This document shows, piece by piece, positions 18,131-27,600 of a DNA stretch of 64,000 bases. Location: NCBI GenBank assembly GCA_964405685.1, contig CAYOOP010000002.1, forward strand, positions 208,067 to 272,066. The letters are read 5' to 3'. Every line of letters begins with the position of its first letter. Position 1 is the stretch's first letter. A program made the translations under genes and the position numbers. Origin of the DNA: CAYOOP01 sp964405685. Its GTDB lineage: Bacteria > Pseudomonadota > Alphaproteobacteria > Rickettsiales > SXRF01. The notes under the pieces were generated by a model. It ran no database searches. It worked only from the letters and a program-made list of their open reading frames with translations, and was not told the DNA's origin.

Positions 18131-19432
18131 ATGGACATTATTCACCTTAAATACGGCCTTTTTAAAACCCGCCGTTTCCTACCCATTTTCCTGGCGCAAT
18201 TCCTGGGCGCGTTTAACGATAATTTGCTCCGAAGTGGTCTGGTGGTGCTAATCACCTATTCAGCGACTTACGGCATCAAACTCCCGCTGGATAAGCCCGC
18301 CGTACTAGTAACCATTGCCTCAGCCTTGCTCGTCATCCCCTTTATCATTTTCTCTTCGGTGGCCGGGCAGATGGCCGATAAATTCGAAAAATCCAGGCTC
18401 GTCATCATCACCAAAGCCATCGAAATCGTCATCATGTGTACGGCATTTTACGGGTTTTACACCCGCGATGTACCACTTCTCATGCTCTTATTATTCATCA
18501 GCGGCACACACTCTACCTTCTTCGGCCCCATTAAATACAGCATCCTCCCTGAAAAAATCACCGAGGGCGAATTGCTCGCCGCCAACGGCTTCATCTCCGG
18601 CGGCACGAATATCGCGATTCTCCTCGGTATGGTTGCAGGCGCACTCCTTGTCACGCTTCCGCACAACATCGTTGGCCTTGTTGCCATTGCGGTAGCTTGC
18701 AGCGGCTTCATCTGCGCACTCCTCATCCCCCGCGGCCACGCCACCGCGCCGGAAACGCATGTACACTACAACCTGATTGCCAGCACACGCGAAATGGTTT
18801 CCTTCGTCAAAAGCTCCAAACCGCTGTTTCACTCTATCCTAGGCCTTTCCTGGTTCATGGTGGTCGGCTCCGTATTCATGGCGCAATTCCCGAACTACGC
18901 TAAGGAAATCATCCACGCAGATAACGAAGTCTACACCGCCTTCCTCACCATTTTCTCAATCGGCACCGCGCTCGGAGCCGTGCTCGCAGACCAGCTTTTA
19001 AAAGGCGAAATCACCGCCAAACTTGCTCCCTGGGCGCTACTCGGCATCAGCATTTTCACCGTCGGCATGGTGCTTACCACACCACCACCTCAGCATATCG
19101 GCCTTCTAGATTCTGCTGCATTCTTTGAAAAAACAAGCCACTGGCCGATGATTTTTTGCATGTTGATGGTAGCCGTTTCCGGCGGCATTTACATCGTCCC
19201 GCTTTATACCATGATGCAAACGCTCTGCGTCTCCACCCACCGCTCCCGCGTCATCGCCGCCGCAAATCTATTCGATTCACTGTTCATGACAATCGCCGCC
19301 GTCATCTGCATCGTGATGCTAAAATTCCGCTTCAGCATCACCGATCTTTTTATGCTGCTTGCGGCCGCCAACCTCGTGGTCTACCTCAAAGCCCGCCTCC
19401 TCACCACACGCCAGGGGAAACCGAAGGCATGA
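18131..19432 (+). CDS. MFS transporter, LplT/Aas-type lysophospholipid transporter
   Basis: A 433-residue protein with about 12 hydrophobic segments. The start FLPIFLAQFLGAFNDNLLRSG and HSTFFGPIKYSILPE are hallmarks of the LplT-like branch of the major facilitator superfamily, which flips lysophospholipids across the inner membrane. The next gene overlaps as ATGA and encodes the acyl-activating half of an Aas-type enzyme, which fits lysophospholipid repair. Confidence 0.85.
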   Translation: MDIIHLKYGLFKTRRFLPIFLAQFLGAFNDNLLRSGLVVLITYSATYGIKLPLDKPAVLVTIASALLVIPFIIFSSVAGQMADKFEKSRLVIITKAIEIVIMCTAFYGFYTRDVPLLMLLLFISGTHSTFFGPIKYSILPEKITEGELLAANGFISGGTNIAILLGMVAGALLVTLPHNIVGLVAIAVACSGFICALLIPRGHATAPETHVHYNLIASTREMVSFVKSSKPLFHSILGLSWFMVVGSVFMAQFPNYAKEIIHADNEVYTAFLTIFSIGTALGAVLADQLLKGEITAKLAPWALLGISIFTVGMVLTTPPPQHIGLLDSAAFFEKTSHWPMIFCMLMVAVSGGIYIVPLYTMMQTLCVSTHRSRVIAAANLFDSLFMTIAAVICIVMLKFRFSITDLFMLLAAANLVVYLKARLLTTRQGKPKA

Positions 19433-20937
19433 CGCAAACGCTTATCGCCGCGCTCATCCGCTCCGCCCGCCAATTCGGGGGAGCTTACGAAATTGCCGAG
19501 GACATCACCCGCAAACCCATCACCTATAGGCAGTTGCTCACGCAAGTCCTCGCCCTCTCTGCGGGCTTAAAGCCTTGCGAAGGGCAGACGATCGGCATGT
19601 TGCTACCCAATTCCCTGCCCACCGTCGTCACCTTTTTCGCTCTGCAATTCCTTGGCAAAACGCCCGCGATGCTAAACGCCTCCGCCAGCACTCCCGCGAT
19701 AGAGGCGGCTGTGCGCATGGCCAATGTGCAAACGATTTTGACCTCCAAAACCTTCATCGAAAAAGCCGATCTTGAACCCTTGATCGACACGCTCAAACAA
19801 ACCATCCACGTCGTCTATCTCGAAAACATCAAACCCAAAATCTCTCTAAGACATAAACTAAGCGCTGCGCTTCGCGCGCGCTTCCCCTGGAGTATCCGCA
19901 CTCCAAAAACCGAAGCGCAAGCCCCCGCCGTCATTTTATTTACCTCCGGCTCCGAAGGCCTGCCCAAAGGCGTCGCGCTCAGCCATGCCAACATTCTCGC
20001 CAACGTCACCCAGGTGAGCGAAACCATCCGCTTCAGCAAAACAGACCGCATGTTCAGCAGCCTGCCGATTTTCCATTCCTTCGGCTTAACGGTCAGCACG
20101 ATTTTGCCATTGCTGCTCGGTGTACGCGCCTTTTTCTACCCCACACCACTGCACTATAAAATCATCCCCGGCCTGATCAAAGACACCGGCAGCACCATCA
20201 TACTCGGCACCGACACGTTTTATAAAGGCTACGCGCACTACGCGAATAGCGATGATTTCGCCACTGTCCGCCTCGCCATCGCCGGCGCCGAAAAACTGCG
20301 CGATGCCACATTCAATCTCTATCAAGAACGCTTCAACACCACGATCTACCAAGGCTACGGCGTCACCGAAACCAGCCCCGTCATTTCGTGCAACACACCT
20401 GAAAATCATAAAATAGGCACCGTCGGCAAACTCTTCCCGCACCAACAGGGCAGGGTCGAGCCCGTCGAAGGCATTACGAGTGGCGGCCGCCTTCTCATCA
20501 AAGGCCCGAACGTGATGCTGGGTTATCTCACCATCGCGAACCCCGGCATCATCGAATCCCCAGGCCCCTGGCACGATACGGGCGATGTGGTGGAAGTGGA
20601 CTCTGAGGGCTACATCCGCATCATCGGCCGCGCGAAACGCTTTGCAAAAATCGGCGGTGAAATGGTCTCGCTCGCTGCGGTCGAAGACTTCGCCGCCAGC
20701 CTGAAACCCGACCACGCACACGCTGCCGTTGCCGCACCGGATGAAACCAAAGGTGAACACATCGTGCTCTATACAGAATGCGAAGCCTTAAGCCGCAGCG
20801 ACTTAATTAAACACGCCCGCACCTTGGGCTACGCCGAAATCGGCCTACCTAAAATCGTCACCCATATGAAAGAATTGCCCAAACTCGGCAGCGGCAAAGT
20901 AGATTACTTGCGCCTCAAGGAATCGCTATTGTTCTAG
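19429..20937 (+). CDS. AMP-dependent acyl-ACP/CoA synthetase, Aas C-terminal type
   Basis: A 502-residue adenylating enzyme. The P-loop-like ILFTSGSEGLPKGVALSH, GYGVTETSPVISCN, WHDTGDVVEVD and the C-terminal KIGGEMVSL and LGSGKVDYL are typical. In E. coli Aas this domain loads fatty acid on ACP for reacylation of lyso-PE. The N-terminal PlsC acyltransferase of Aas is absent here and is not encoded nearby, so the acyl-transfer partner must be elsewhere or the role differs. Its start overlaps the transporter stop; its end overlaps the convergent pilin-like gene by 12 bases. Confidence 0.85.
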   Translation: MTQTLIAALIRSARQFGGAYEIAEDITRKPITYRQLLTQVLALSAGLKPCEGQTIGMLLPNSLPTVVTFFALQFLGKTPAMLNASASTPAIEAAVRMANVQTILTSKTFIEKADLEPLIDTLKQTIHVVYLENIKPKISLRHKLSAALRARFPWSIRTPKTEAQAPAVILFTSGSEGLPKGVALSHANILANVTQVSETIRFSKTDRMFSSLPIFHSFGLTVSTILPLLLGVRAFFYPTPLHYKIIPGLIKDTGSTIILGTDTFYKGYAHYANSDDFATVRLAIAGAEKLRDATFNLYQERFNTTIYQGYGVTETSPVISCNTPENHKIGTVGKLFPHQQGRVEPVEGITSGGRLLIKGPNVMLGYLTIANPGIIESPGPWHDTGDVVEVDSEGYIRIIGRAKRFAKIGGEMVSLAAVEDFAASLKPDHAHAAVAAPDETKGEHIVLYTECEALSRSDLIKHARTLGYAEIGLPKIVTHMKELPKLGSGKVDYLRLKESLLF

Positions 20938-21651
20938 CATATACGCCAAAATGCACGACGGCTCACCGGGATCGAGTGCATCATGATAGGCAGCGGATGG
21001 GCCTACGCAATTAAACCCACTACCTGCATCCATTCGTGCGCGTATTCTACCTTTATATGCCGCGCCATCGTCAAATTTCATATCGAGCGTTTTCATTTGC
21101 CAATTGGTAAGTACCCCACCACCATTCAGTGAATTGGGATCACTCGCTGAATTCACCCAAAACATATGTTTGAATCCACTACCACCAGGTACCGGATGGT
21201 TGACCAAAAACACCGCACCATTAAACGGAACAATCGGCAAAGAATCGGAAATGGGCTGATTCAATTGCCACCAGTTGGTCTCGTCACATCGAAGCTCGCT
21301 TGGATAAATGCCACTGTAAGAAAGATGTTCCCAAGCAAGTCCACCTTCCCACGTGTGACCAGCTTTGGGCCATGAGTTGATATCGCCACTACCATCACCC
21401 GATGTGGTTTCTGTGCTGATTACTTGCTGCGCATAAGGGTAATCCCCCGGCCAATAGCCACCGTAGCGGCTCTTAAAGGTAACGACCATGCTCTCGTATT
21501 GCGTTAGTTCACTGTAGAGCTTGCGCGTCTGAGACGCCTCAATCAGATCTTTCCCCACCGCAATTCCGCCCACCACCAACCCAATCACAACCAATACGAT
21601 TGCGATTTCAACGAGGGTAAACCCTTGCTTGGAATGAGTATTAGCCATCAC
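20926..21651 (-). CDS. Type IV pilin-like / pseudopilin protein
   Basis: A 241-residue protein with the class III signal KQGFTLVEIAIVLVVIGLVVGG: cleavage after Gly and Phe at +1, Glu at +5, then a hydrophobic helix. The rest is a secreted globular domain rich in Tyr, Trp and Gly. Such proteins are processed by a prepilin peptidase and built into type IV pili or type II secretion pseudopili. No pilus genes flank it, so it is an orphan. Promoter unknown. Confidence 0.85.
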   Translation of the reverse strand: MMANTHSKQGFTLVEIAIVLVVIGLVVGGIAVGKDLIEASQTRKLYSELTQYESMVVTFKSRYGGYWPGDYPYAQQVISTETTSGDGSGDINSWPKAGHTWEGGLAWEHLSYSGIYPSELRCDETNWWQLNQPISDSLPIVPFNGAVFLVNHPVPGGSGFKHMFWVNSASDPNSLNGGGVLTNWQMKTLDMKFDDGAAYKGRIRARMDAGSGFNCVGPSAAYHDALDPGEPSCILAYMLEQ

Positions 21652-21720
21652 CAGTCATTACCACTGCTTTTATAACAATCTATTAATTTTGAAGTTATTC
21701 GAGGTCAGTAGACCGAGTCA

Positions 21721-21776
21721 GCCATGAGCCAGCGAAGCTGCGTTTCATGTAATTTCCAGTAGGAAATTACGGAAAC
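21721..21776 (-). repeat. Covarying hairpin repeat, copy 2 (beside rpmJ)
   Basis: GTTTC (21742-21746), bulged AT, GTAATTTCC, loop AGTA, GGAAATTAC, one bulged base, GAAAC (21772-21776). The flank GTCAGCCATGAGCC matches GTCAGTCATGAACC beside copy 3 at about 43948. It lies directly after the rpmJ stop and could serve as its 3' structure. Confidence 0.75.
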
Positions 21777-21778
21777 AA

Positions 21779-21904
21779 CTAACCCTGTCTAGCTTTAAAG
21801 CGAGGGTTTTTCTTATTAATCACGTACACGCGGCCTTTGCGGCGGACGACGCGGCAATTTTTGTCGCGGGTTTTGGCGGATTTGAGAGAGCTAAGTACTT
21901 TCAT
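21779..21904 (-). CDS. rpmJ: 50S ribosomal protein L36
   Basis: 41 residues read on the minus strand: MKVLSSLKSAKTRDKNC, then RVVRRKGRVYVINKKNPRFK and ARQG. This is the RpmJ form with a reduced zinc site, found in many Proteobacteria. It is a standalone gene, as is usual for this paralogue type. It is too short for common ORF cut-offs. Confidence 0.93.
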   Translation of the reverse strand: MKVLSSLKSAKTRDKNCRVVRRKGRVYVINKKNPRFKARQG

Positions 21905-22014
21905 AACGAACATCCGGTGTTTTAAGTGAGGGGCTTACCTACAGCCTGGAGCTCCCTTTTGTCAACTAAAGAATCATGTGTTTTTTCGACGAAAACCATG
22001 TATAATAATCTTCA

Positions 22015-23034
22015 ATGAGAGCCACCGATACGGACATTACCGCCAAAGGCGCCATGGAAGCCAGCCTTGTTTTTAAGAACAACGCACTACTCCCTGTTTT
22101 ATATGGCGAAAATGACTCTCACTTAGAGAAAATCGAGAAGAAATTTAACGTCAGCGCCAATTCGCGCGGCAACACGCTTGCGCTTTCGGGTTCCAACGCC
22201 GACGTCGCCGCCAGCCGCAGCGTCCTAGAAGCCCTCTATAATCAACTGGAGCTCGGCTTCGACGTCGGCCCGCAACAAGTAGACGCCGCCATTCGCATGG
22301 CCGCCCGCACCGCCGAAGGCGAACGCCACGGGGACGATCTGATCATCAAAACCCTGAAAAAATACATCCGCCCTTATTCCAAAACCCAGGCGCAATACAT
22401 CGCCGCCCTCCAAAATCACGACCTGGTTTTCGCCCTCGGGCCTGCGGGTACGGGGAAAACCTATCTCGCCGTCGCCATGGCGGTTGCTATGTTCATGTCC
22501 CGCCGCGTCGAACGCATCATCCTCTCGCGCCCCGCCGTCGAAGCCGGTGAAAAACTGGGCTTCCTTCCCGGCGACTTGAAAGAAAAAATCGATCCGTACT
22601 TACGTCCACTTTACGACGCACTCTACGATATGCTCCCCGCCGAAAAAGTTGTACGCTTTTTCGAAACCGGCGAAATCGAAGTGGCACCGCTTGCCTTCAT
22701 GCGCGGCCGCACGCTGGCCAACGCCTTCGTCATTTTAGACGAAAGTCAGAACACCACGCCTACACAAATGAAAATGTTCCTCACCCGCTTAGGCGAAAAT
22801 TCCCGCATGGTGGTCACCGGCGACCCCTCACAGGTCGATTTGCCGCGCGACGTTAAATCCGGCCTCACGGATGCGGTACGCAAACTCGAGCAAATCCCAG
22901 AAATCGCTTGTATCCGATTCACGGACGTGGACGTGGTGCGCCACCCGCTAGCGGCAAAAGTAGTCCAGGCGTATGACGAGTGGGACCGAAAAAAGAAAAC
23001 CAACGGCAATGGCACAAATAATCCAAATACCTGA
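22015..23034 (+). CDS. ybeZ: PhoH-family ATPase YbeZ
   Basis: 339 residues. An N-terminal KH-like region (GENDSHLEKIEKKFNV) precedes the PhoH ATPase domain with Walker A ALGPAGTGKTYLA and Walker B AFVILDESQN; VVTGDPSQVDLP is the sensor region. YbeZ is an RNA-linked ATPase that works with the rRNA-processing nuclease YbeY. The order ybeZ-ybeY-corC is the conserved one; the usual upstream miaB is absent here. Confidence 0.93.
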   Translation: MRATDTDITAKGAMEASLVFKNNALLPVLYGENDSHLEKIEKKFNVSANSRGNTLALSGSNADVAASRSVLEALYNQLELGFDVGPQQVDAAIRMAARTAEGERHGDDLIIKTLKKYIRPYSKTQAQYIAALQNHDLVFALGPAGTGKTYLAVAMAVAMFMSRRVERIILSRPAVEAGEKLGFLPGDLKEKIDPYLRPLYDALYDMLPAEKVVRFFETGEIEVAPLAFMRGRTLANAFVILDESQNTTPTQMKMFLTRLGENSRMVVTGDPSQVDLPRDVKSGLTDAVRKLEQIPEIACIRFTDVDVVRHPLAAKVVQAYDEWDRKKKTNGNGTNNPNT

Positions 23035-23557
23035 TACATGGCGGGTCATCAACCGCGCCATTAAAGCCACCCAAGCCTATCTCAACCTCGACGGCTCTCG
23101 CACTTTGTCCATCCTCCTATGCGACGACAAGGAGATGAAAAAACTCAACCACGATTTTCGCGGCAAAAACACCCCCACCAACGTGCTTTCCTTCCCAACC
23201 GAAAACTCCCTCCCCCACAGGGGGAGGGGTGGGGAGGGGGCAGGCTTGCACGGCTCAAAAAGGGCGACTGCAGAATCGAAAAAGCAGAGCAAGTCAGCCC
23301 CCCTCCTAACCTCCCCCCTGCGGGGTGAGGAACTTCAACATTTAGGCGACATCGCCATCTCGTTAGAAACCATCACCCGCGAAGCCAGCGAGCAAAATAA
23401 ACCGCTCGCGCATCACTTAAGCCACATGGTCGTCCACGGTATTTTGCATTTGCTAGGCCACGATCATGAAAACGATACCGAAGCAGACATGATGGAATCT
23501 ATAGAAATCAATATCTTAGCAAAACTCGGTGTTGACAATCCTTACACCGTGCCGTAG
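23009..23557 (+). CDS. ybeY: Endoribonuclease YbeY with an in-frame palindromic insertion
   Basis: About 182 residues from the ATG at 23009 (MAQIIQIPDTW), overlapping ybeZ by 26 bases; an upstream ATG at 22973 is possible. FRGKNTPTNVLSFPTE and the zinc motif HGILHLLGHDHEND are intact. YbeY trims 16S rRNA and aids ribosome quality control. Between LSFPTE and LGDIAIS a repeat adds about 40 residues (SLPHRGRGGEGAG through LTSPLRGEE), where the normal family has a short variable loop. The zinc site lies outside the insertion. Confidence 0.93.
   Translation: MAQIIQIPDTWRVINRAIKATQAYLNLDGSRTLSILLCDDKEMKKLNHDFRGKNTPTNVLSFPTENSLPHRGRGGEGAGLHGSKRATAESKKQSKSAPLLTSPLRGEELQHLGDIAISLETITREASEQNKPLAHHLSHMVVHGILHLLGHDHENDTEADMMESIEINILAKLGVDNPYTVP
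23207..23330. repeat. GC-rich palindromic element in frame inside ybeY
   Basis: Ends TCCCTCCCCCACAGGGGGAGG and CCTCCCCCCTGCGGGG form strong inverted repeats around a GGGGAGGGGG...CCCCCCTCCT inner pair. The element shares GGGGAGGGGGC-GGCTTGC and CCCCCCTCCTA-CCTCCCCCCTG with the one in putA at 25081-25202, so the two are recent relatives. Confidence 0.85.
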
Positions 23558-23587
23558 ACTTATCGCTTAAACCTGAATTTGGCGACT

Positions 23588-24493
23588 ATGAGCAACAAGG
23601 CCTTGAACGAGAAACCCATCCCCGAACCTGAAAATGAGGACGAGAAGAAACCCTCCGTACTAAAATCCATCATGGATGGGGTGATGGGAATTTTTGAAGA
23701 AAAATCGCCCGATCCCTCACTCAAAGAAGCGATCGAAGAAGTGATCGAAGAACACGAAGAAGAAGGCGAAACACCGCTTTCTGTCCAGGAAAAAGTCATG
23801 CTGCACAACGTGCTCTCCTTCGCGGACGTCACAGTGGCAGACATCATGGTCCCCCGCGCCGACATCATCGCCGTCGCAAGTGGTATTTCGCTCGAAGACG
23901 TAAAAGCCCACATCATCCGCGAACGCCACACGCGCATCCCCGTCTATAACAAAACACTCGATCAGGTGGAGGGCTTCCTCCACATCAAAGACCTCTTCGC
24001 CATGATCGCCGAAGACCAACCCTATAACCTCAAAAAAGTCCTCCGACCGATGATTTTCGTGCCACCCTCCATGTTCATTCAAGACCTCTTGATCAAGATG
24101 CGCCGCTTGGGTAGCCACATGGCAATCGTGGTGGATGAATACGGCGGTACGGACGGTCTCGTTACCCTGGAAGACGTCGTTGAAGAACTCGTCGGCGACA
24201 TTCAAGACGAGCACGACGAAGAAGATTCCATGCCCGCCCTCAAACGCATCTCCGATCATATCATCGAGGCGGATGCACGCGTGCGCATCGAACGCCTGGA
24301 GCGCGAACTAGGCCTCAACCTCATGAGCCAAACCGACGGCGAAGATGATTTCGAAACCTTAGGCGGCCTCATTTTCTTCCTCGTCAGCCGCATCCCCGCC
24401 AAAGGCGAAAAAATCACCCACGAATCCGGCATCGAATTCGAAATCCTAGATGCCGATCCCCGCAGCATTCAACGCGTGCGGATTAAAGTATAA
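23588..24493 (+). CDS. corC: CorC/HlyC family CBS-domain protein
   Basis: About 301 residues. An acidic N-terminal region (EEVIEEHEEEGETPL) is followed by two CBS domains (VTVADIMVPRADI; HTRIPVYNKTLDQVEGFLHIKDL; VVDEYGGTDGLVTLEDVVEELVGDI) and a CorC_HlyC domain (DGEDDFETLGGLIFFLVSRIPAKGE). There is no membrane domain, so it is the soluble CorC type, linked to Mg/Co efflux and to membrane stress. I chose ATG 23588; TTG 23579 is an alternative. It completes the ybeZ-ybeY-corC set. Confidence 0.9.
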   Translation: MSNKALNEKPIPEPENEDEKKPSVLKSIMDGVMGIFEEKSPDPSLKEAIEEVIEEHEEEGETPLSVQEKVMLHNVLSFADVTVADIMVPRADIIAVASGISLEDVKAHIIRERHTRIPVYNKTLDQVEGFLHIKDLFAMIAEDQPYNLKKVLRPMIFVPPSMFIQDLLIKMRRLGSHMAIVVDEYGGTDGLVTLEDVVEELVGDIQDEHDEEDSMPALKRISDHIIEADARVRIERLERELGLNLMSQTDGEDDFETLGGLIFFLVSRIPAKGEKITHESGIEFEILDADPRSIQRVRIKV

Positions 24494-24669
24494 TCGCCAT
24501 CCCCGCGGCTTGTCTCGCCGTAGCTTCGCCAAGGCGGAAGGCGGGATCCATTCGCGATAAATATAATGGATACTTTGCGAATAGACTCCCGCCTTCCGCC
24601 TTGGCGAAGCCATGCCGTGCCGTGTGCAATATCACGGACGCCGCCGGCGTAGCCAGGTCGCGGGAGTGA
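24494..24669. repeat. Long intergenic hairpin of the GTCATCCCCGC family
   Basis: GCTTCGCCAAGGCGGAAGGCGGGA at 24523-24546 (given here as GCTTCGCCAAGG plus CGGAAGGCGGGA) has its exact complement at 24587-24610. Outer arms CATCCCCGCGG and GCGGGAGTGACG complete a nested structure. It fills the space between convergent corC and putA and may terminate both. Confidence 0.75.
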
Positions 24670-24673
24670 CGTG

Positions 24674-27600
24674 TTATTTCGTCAACAACCCCACATTCCC
24701 ACCAATCGCCGCCGTATTCACAGTTGCCGCGCGCTCTGTCAAAAACCGCAATAAATAATGTGGCCCGCCGGCTTTAAAGCCAGTGCCGGATAAACCCTCA
24801 CCGCCGAACGGCTGCACGCCCACTGTTGCGCCGATCATGCTGCGGTTAACGTACATATTTCCGGCCTTCACGCGTGAGAGAGAAAAATCTACATGCGCAT
24901 CAATCCGGCTGTGAATACCAAAGGTGAGTCCGTAACCAGTCGAATTAATCGCATCGGCAATTTTCTCCAACTCACCCGCCTTAAACCGTACCACATGCAG
25001 CACCGGCCCAAACACTTCATCTTTAAGTTCTCGAATATCTTTAATCTCAAACGCATGTGGCACCACGAAATGAAAAACTCTCGCCCCCGCAGGGCCCGAC
25101 GCGGAGCAGCGTCGAGGGTTGGGGAGGGGGCTGGCTTGCTCAATACTTTGCGATTGTGCCGTGAATGCCCCCCTCCTAGCCTCCCCCCTGTGGGGGGAGG
25201 GACTGGCCCCAATCAACTTCGCTGTTTTTTTCATCTGTTCAATATGCGCAAGCAATTTGCCTTGCGCTTCTGCATCAATCACCGGCGGCACATCCGTTGA
25301 AAGCGATGCCGGATCTCCGACTTCCAATTCCTTCATCGCATCTGCAAGAAGCGCAATAAAATCATCCGCAATATCCTCTTGCACATAACACACGCGCAGC
25401 GCCGAACACCGCTGCCCTGCGCTGCCAAACGCCGAAAGCATCACATCATCCAGCGCATGTTCCAGCAGCGCCGAACTATCAATCACCATGCAATTTTGCC
25501 CACCCGTCTCCGCAATCAACGGTACCATCGCCCCCGATTTTTGCGCCAATGCTTGATTGATGCTACGCGCCACTTCCGTCGACCCCGTAAACACCACACC
25601 TGAAATATCCGGGCGTTTCACCAGCTCCGCGCCCACCGCACCATCGCCAATAACAAGTTCCAATTGTTCCCGCGGCACGCCCGCTTCGTATAAAGTCTCT
25701 ACTGCCATTTGCGCGATTTTTGGTGTCTGTTCTGCAGGTTTTGCAATTACTTTATTTCCTGTCGCCAATGCTGCTGCTATTTGCCCCATGAATATAGCGA
25801 GTGGAAAGTTCCACGGGCTGATACACACAAAGGTTCCGCGCGGGTGAAGCGTTAGCACATTGCTTTCGCCGGTAGGAGAGGTGAGCGTCTGCGGTTGCAT
25901 TAAGCGCGCCGCCTCTGCCGCATAATACCGGCAGAAATCCACCGCCTCACGTACCTCCGCCAATGCGTCCGCCCATGTTTTTTTACCTTCCTCGATGAGT
26001 AGCAGCATGAGGTCTGCGCGGCGGGTTTCGAGGAGGGCGGCGGCACGGTTTAGGGTGTCATTGCGAGAGGCCCTGGCCTCGAAGCAATCCATCTTTCCCA
26101 ATCGCAATTTCTGGATTGCTTCGGCCTTAAGGCCTCGTAATGACAATTCGTACGCATTCCCAAAGTCAAATCCGCTGGAATTCTTCCGATGCGGCGCATA
26201 GATCGAAACCGGCAGAGGAATGTTCCCCCCGCTTGCGGGGGGATTCAGGGGGGAATGGCTGGACAACGAAGATTCCCCCTCGTACTCCTCCGCAAGCGGG
26301 GGAGATAAAATTTGGAGAGGGTCCGAAAGCAGACTTGATACATCCGCGTCTTCATCCATCAACGCATGTACGAAAGACGTATTCGCTCCATTCTCAAGCA
26401 GCCGGCGAATGAGATACGCCAGCAAATCCTTATGCGCACCAATCGGTGCATAAATGCGCGATTTGACGTGTGAAAGCGCCAGATCATGCAACTGTTCACC
26501 CATGCCATGCAATCGCTGAGTTTCGAATTTTGATGTTGGCACTTTCAAATACTTCGCAAGCGTAAGCACCGTTGCAAGTGTCCGTGCATTATGCGTGGCA
26601 AACTGCGCCGTTAGGTTTTCGCTCTTCAGCAATTTCGCCGCGCATACCAAATACGAAACATCGGTGTGTGCCTTGTGTGTAAACACAGGATATGAAGGTA
26701 AACCCTGCACCTGAGCCGTTTTAATTTCCGAATCCCAATACGCACCTTTGACGAGTCGCACGGAGATGTTACACCCCGTTTTTTTGGCCTGCGCCTCCAA
26801 CCAGTCAATCATAGCAGTAGCGCGTTTGTTATACGCCTGCACCACAAACCCAAGGCCATTCCAACCTGCAAGCGTTGATTCTCGCAACACAGAAGCAAAC
26901 AAATGCAATTCCATATCCAGCCGTGTGGATTCCTCGGCATCCAGCGACACCATCACATTGGCCGTTTTCGCCGCTTCCAATATTTTCATTAAGCGTGGCT
27001 TGAGTTCGCTCATCACTCGCTCGAATTTCGTCAATCGATAATGCGGCGAGAGCGCCGAGAGCTTCACCGAAATACTCGCACCCGCTTGTGATTTTATTTT
27101 ATCAATCGCATGTAAATACCCTTGTAAATACGCTTCCGCCTGCCTGTTCGTACGCGCACCTTCACCTAGTACATCGTAGGAAAATGTATAACCCTTTGCA
27201 AGAAAACGTTTCGAATTTTCGAGCGCTTCTTCTACCGTCTCGCCCAGTACAAATTGGCTGCCGATAAACCGCATTGCGGCTTTAATTGCTTCACGAATCA
27301 CCGGTTCGCCCATGCGCGCGACCGCTTGCTTTAGCTTACCCAACAACCCATCACTGGATTTCAAGACCGTGCCGGTTGCAAGCAACGCCCAAGAACTTGC
27401 ATTTACCCAGAAGGATTCACTCTGGCCTAAATGCTCCCGCCAATTTGCATCCCCCAGCTTGTCACGAATCAACGCCTCGGCGGTTTCATCGTCCGGAATT
27501 CTAAGCAACGCCTCGGCCAGGCACATGAGTGCTACACCTTCTTCCGTCTCCAAACCATATTCCTGCAAAAACCCTTCAATGCCTGCGCCGGCACCTTCCG

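Noticed and set aside
19156..19428. N-terminal extension of the acyl synthetase
   Set aside because: It overlaps the transporter gene in another frame and reads as His/Arg-rich noise; the ATGA junction gives the true start.
20086..20760. 224-codon open frame antisense to the acyl synthetase
   Set aside because: No motif or ribosome-binding site; the plus-strand gene is certain.
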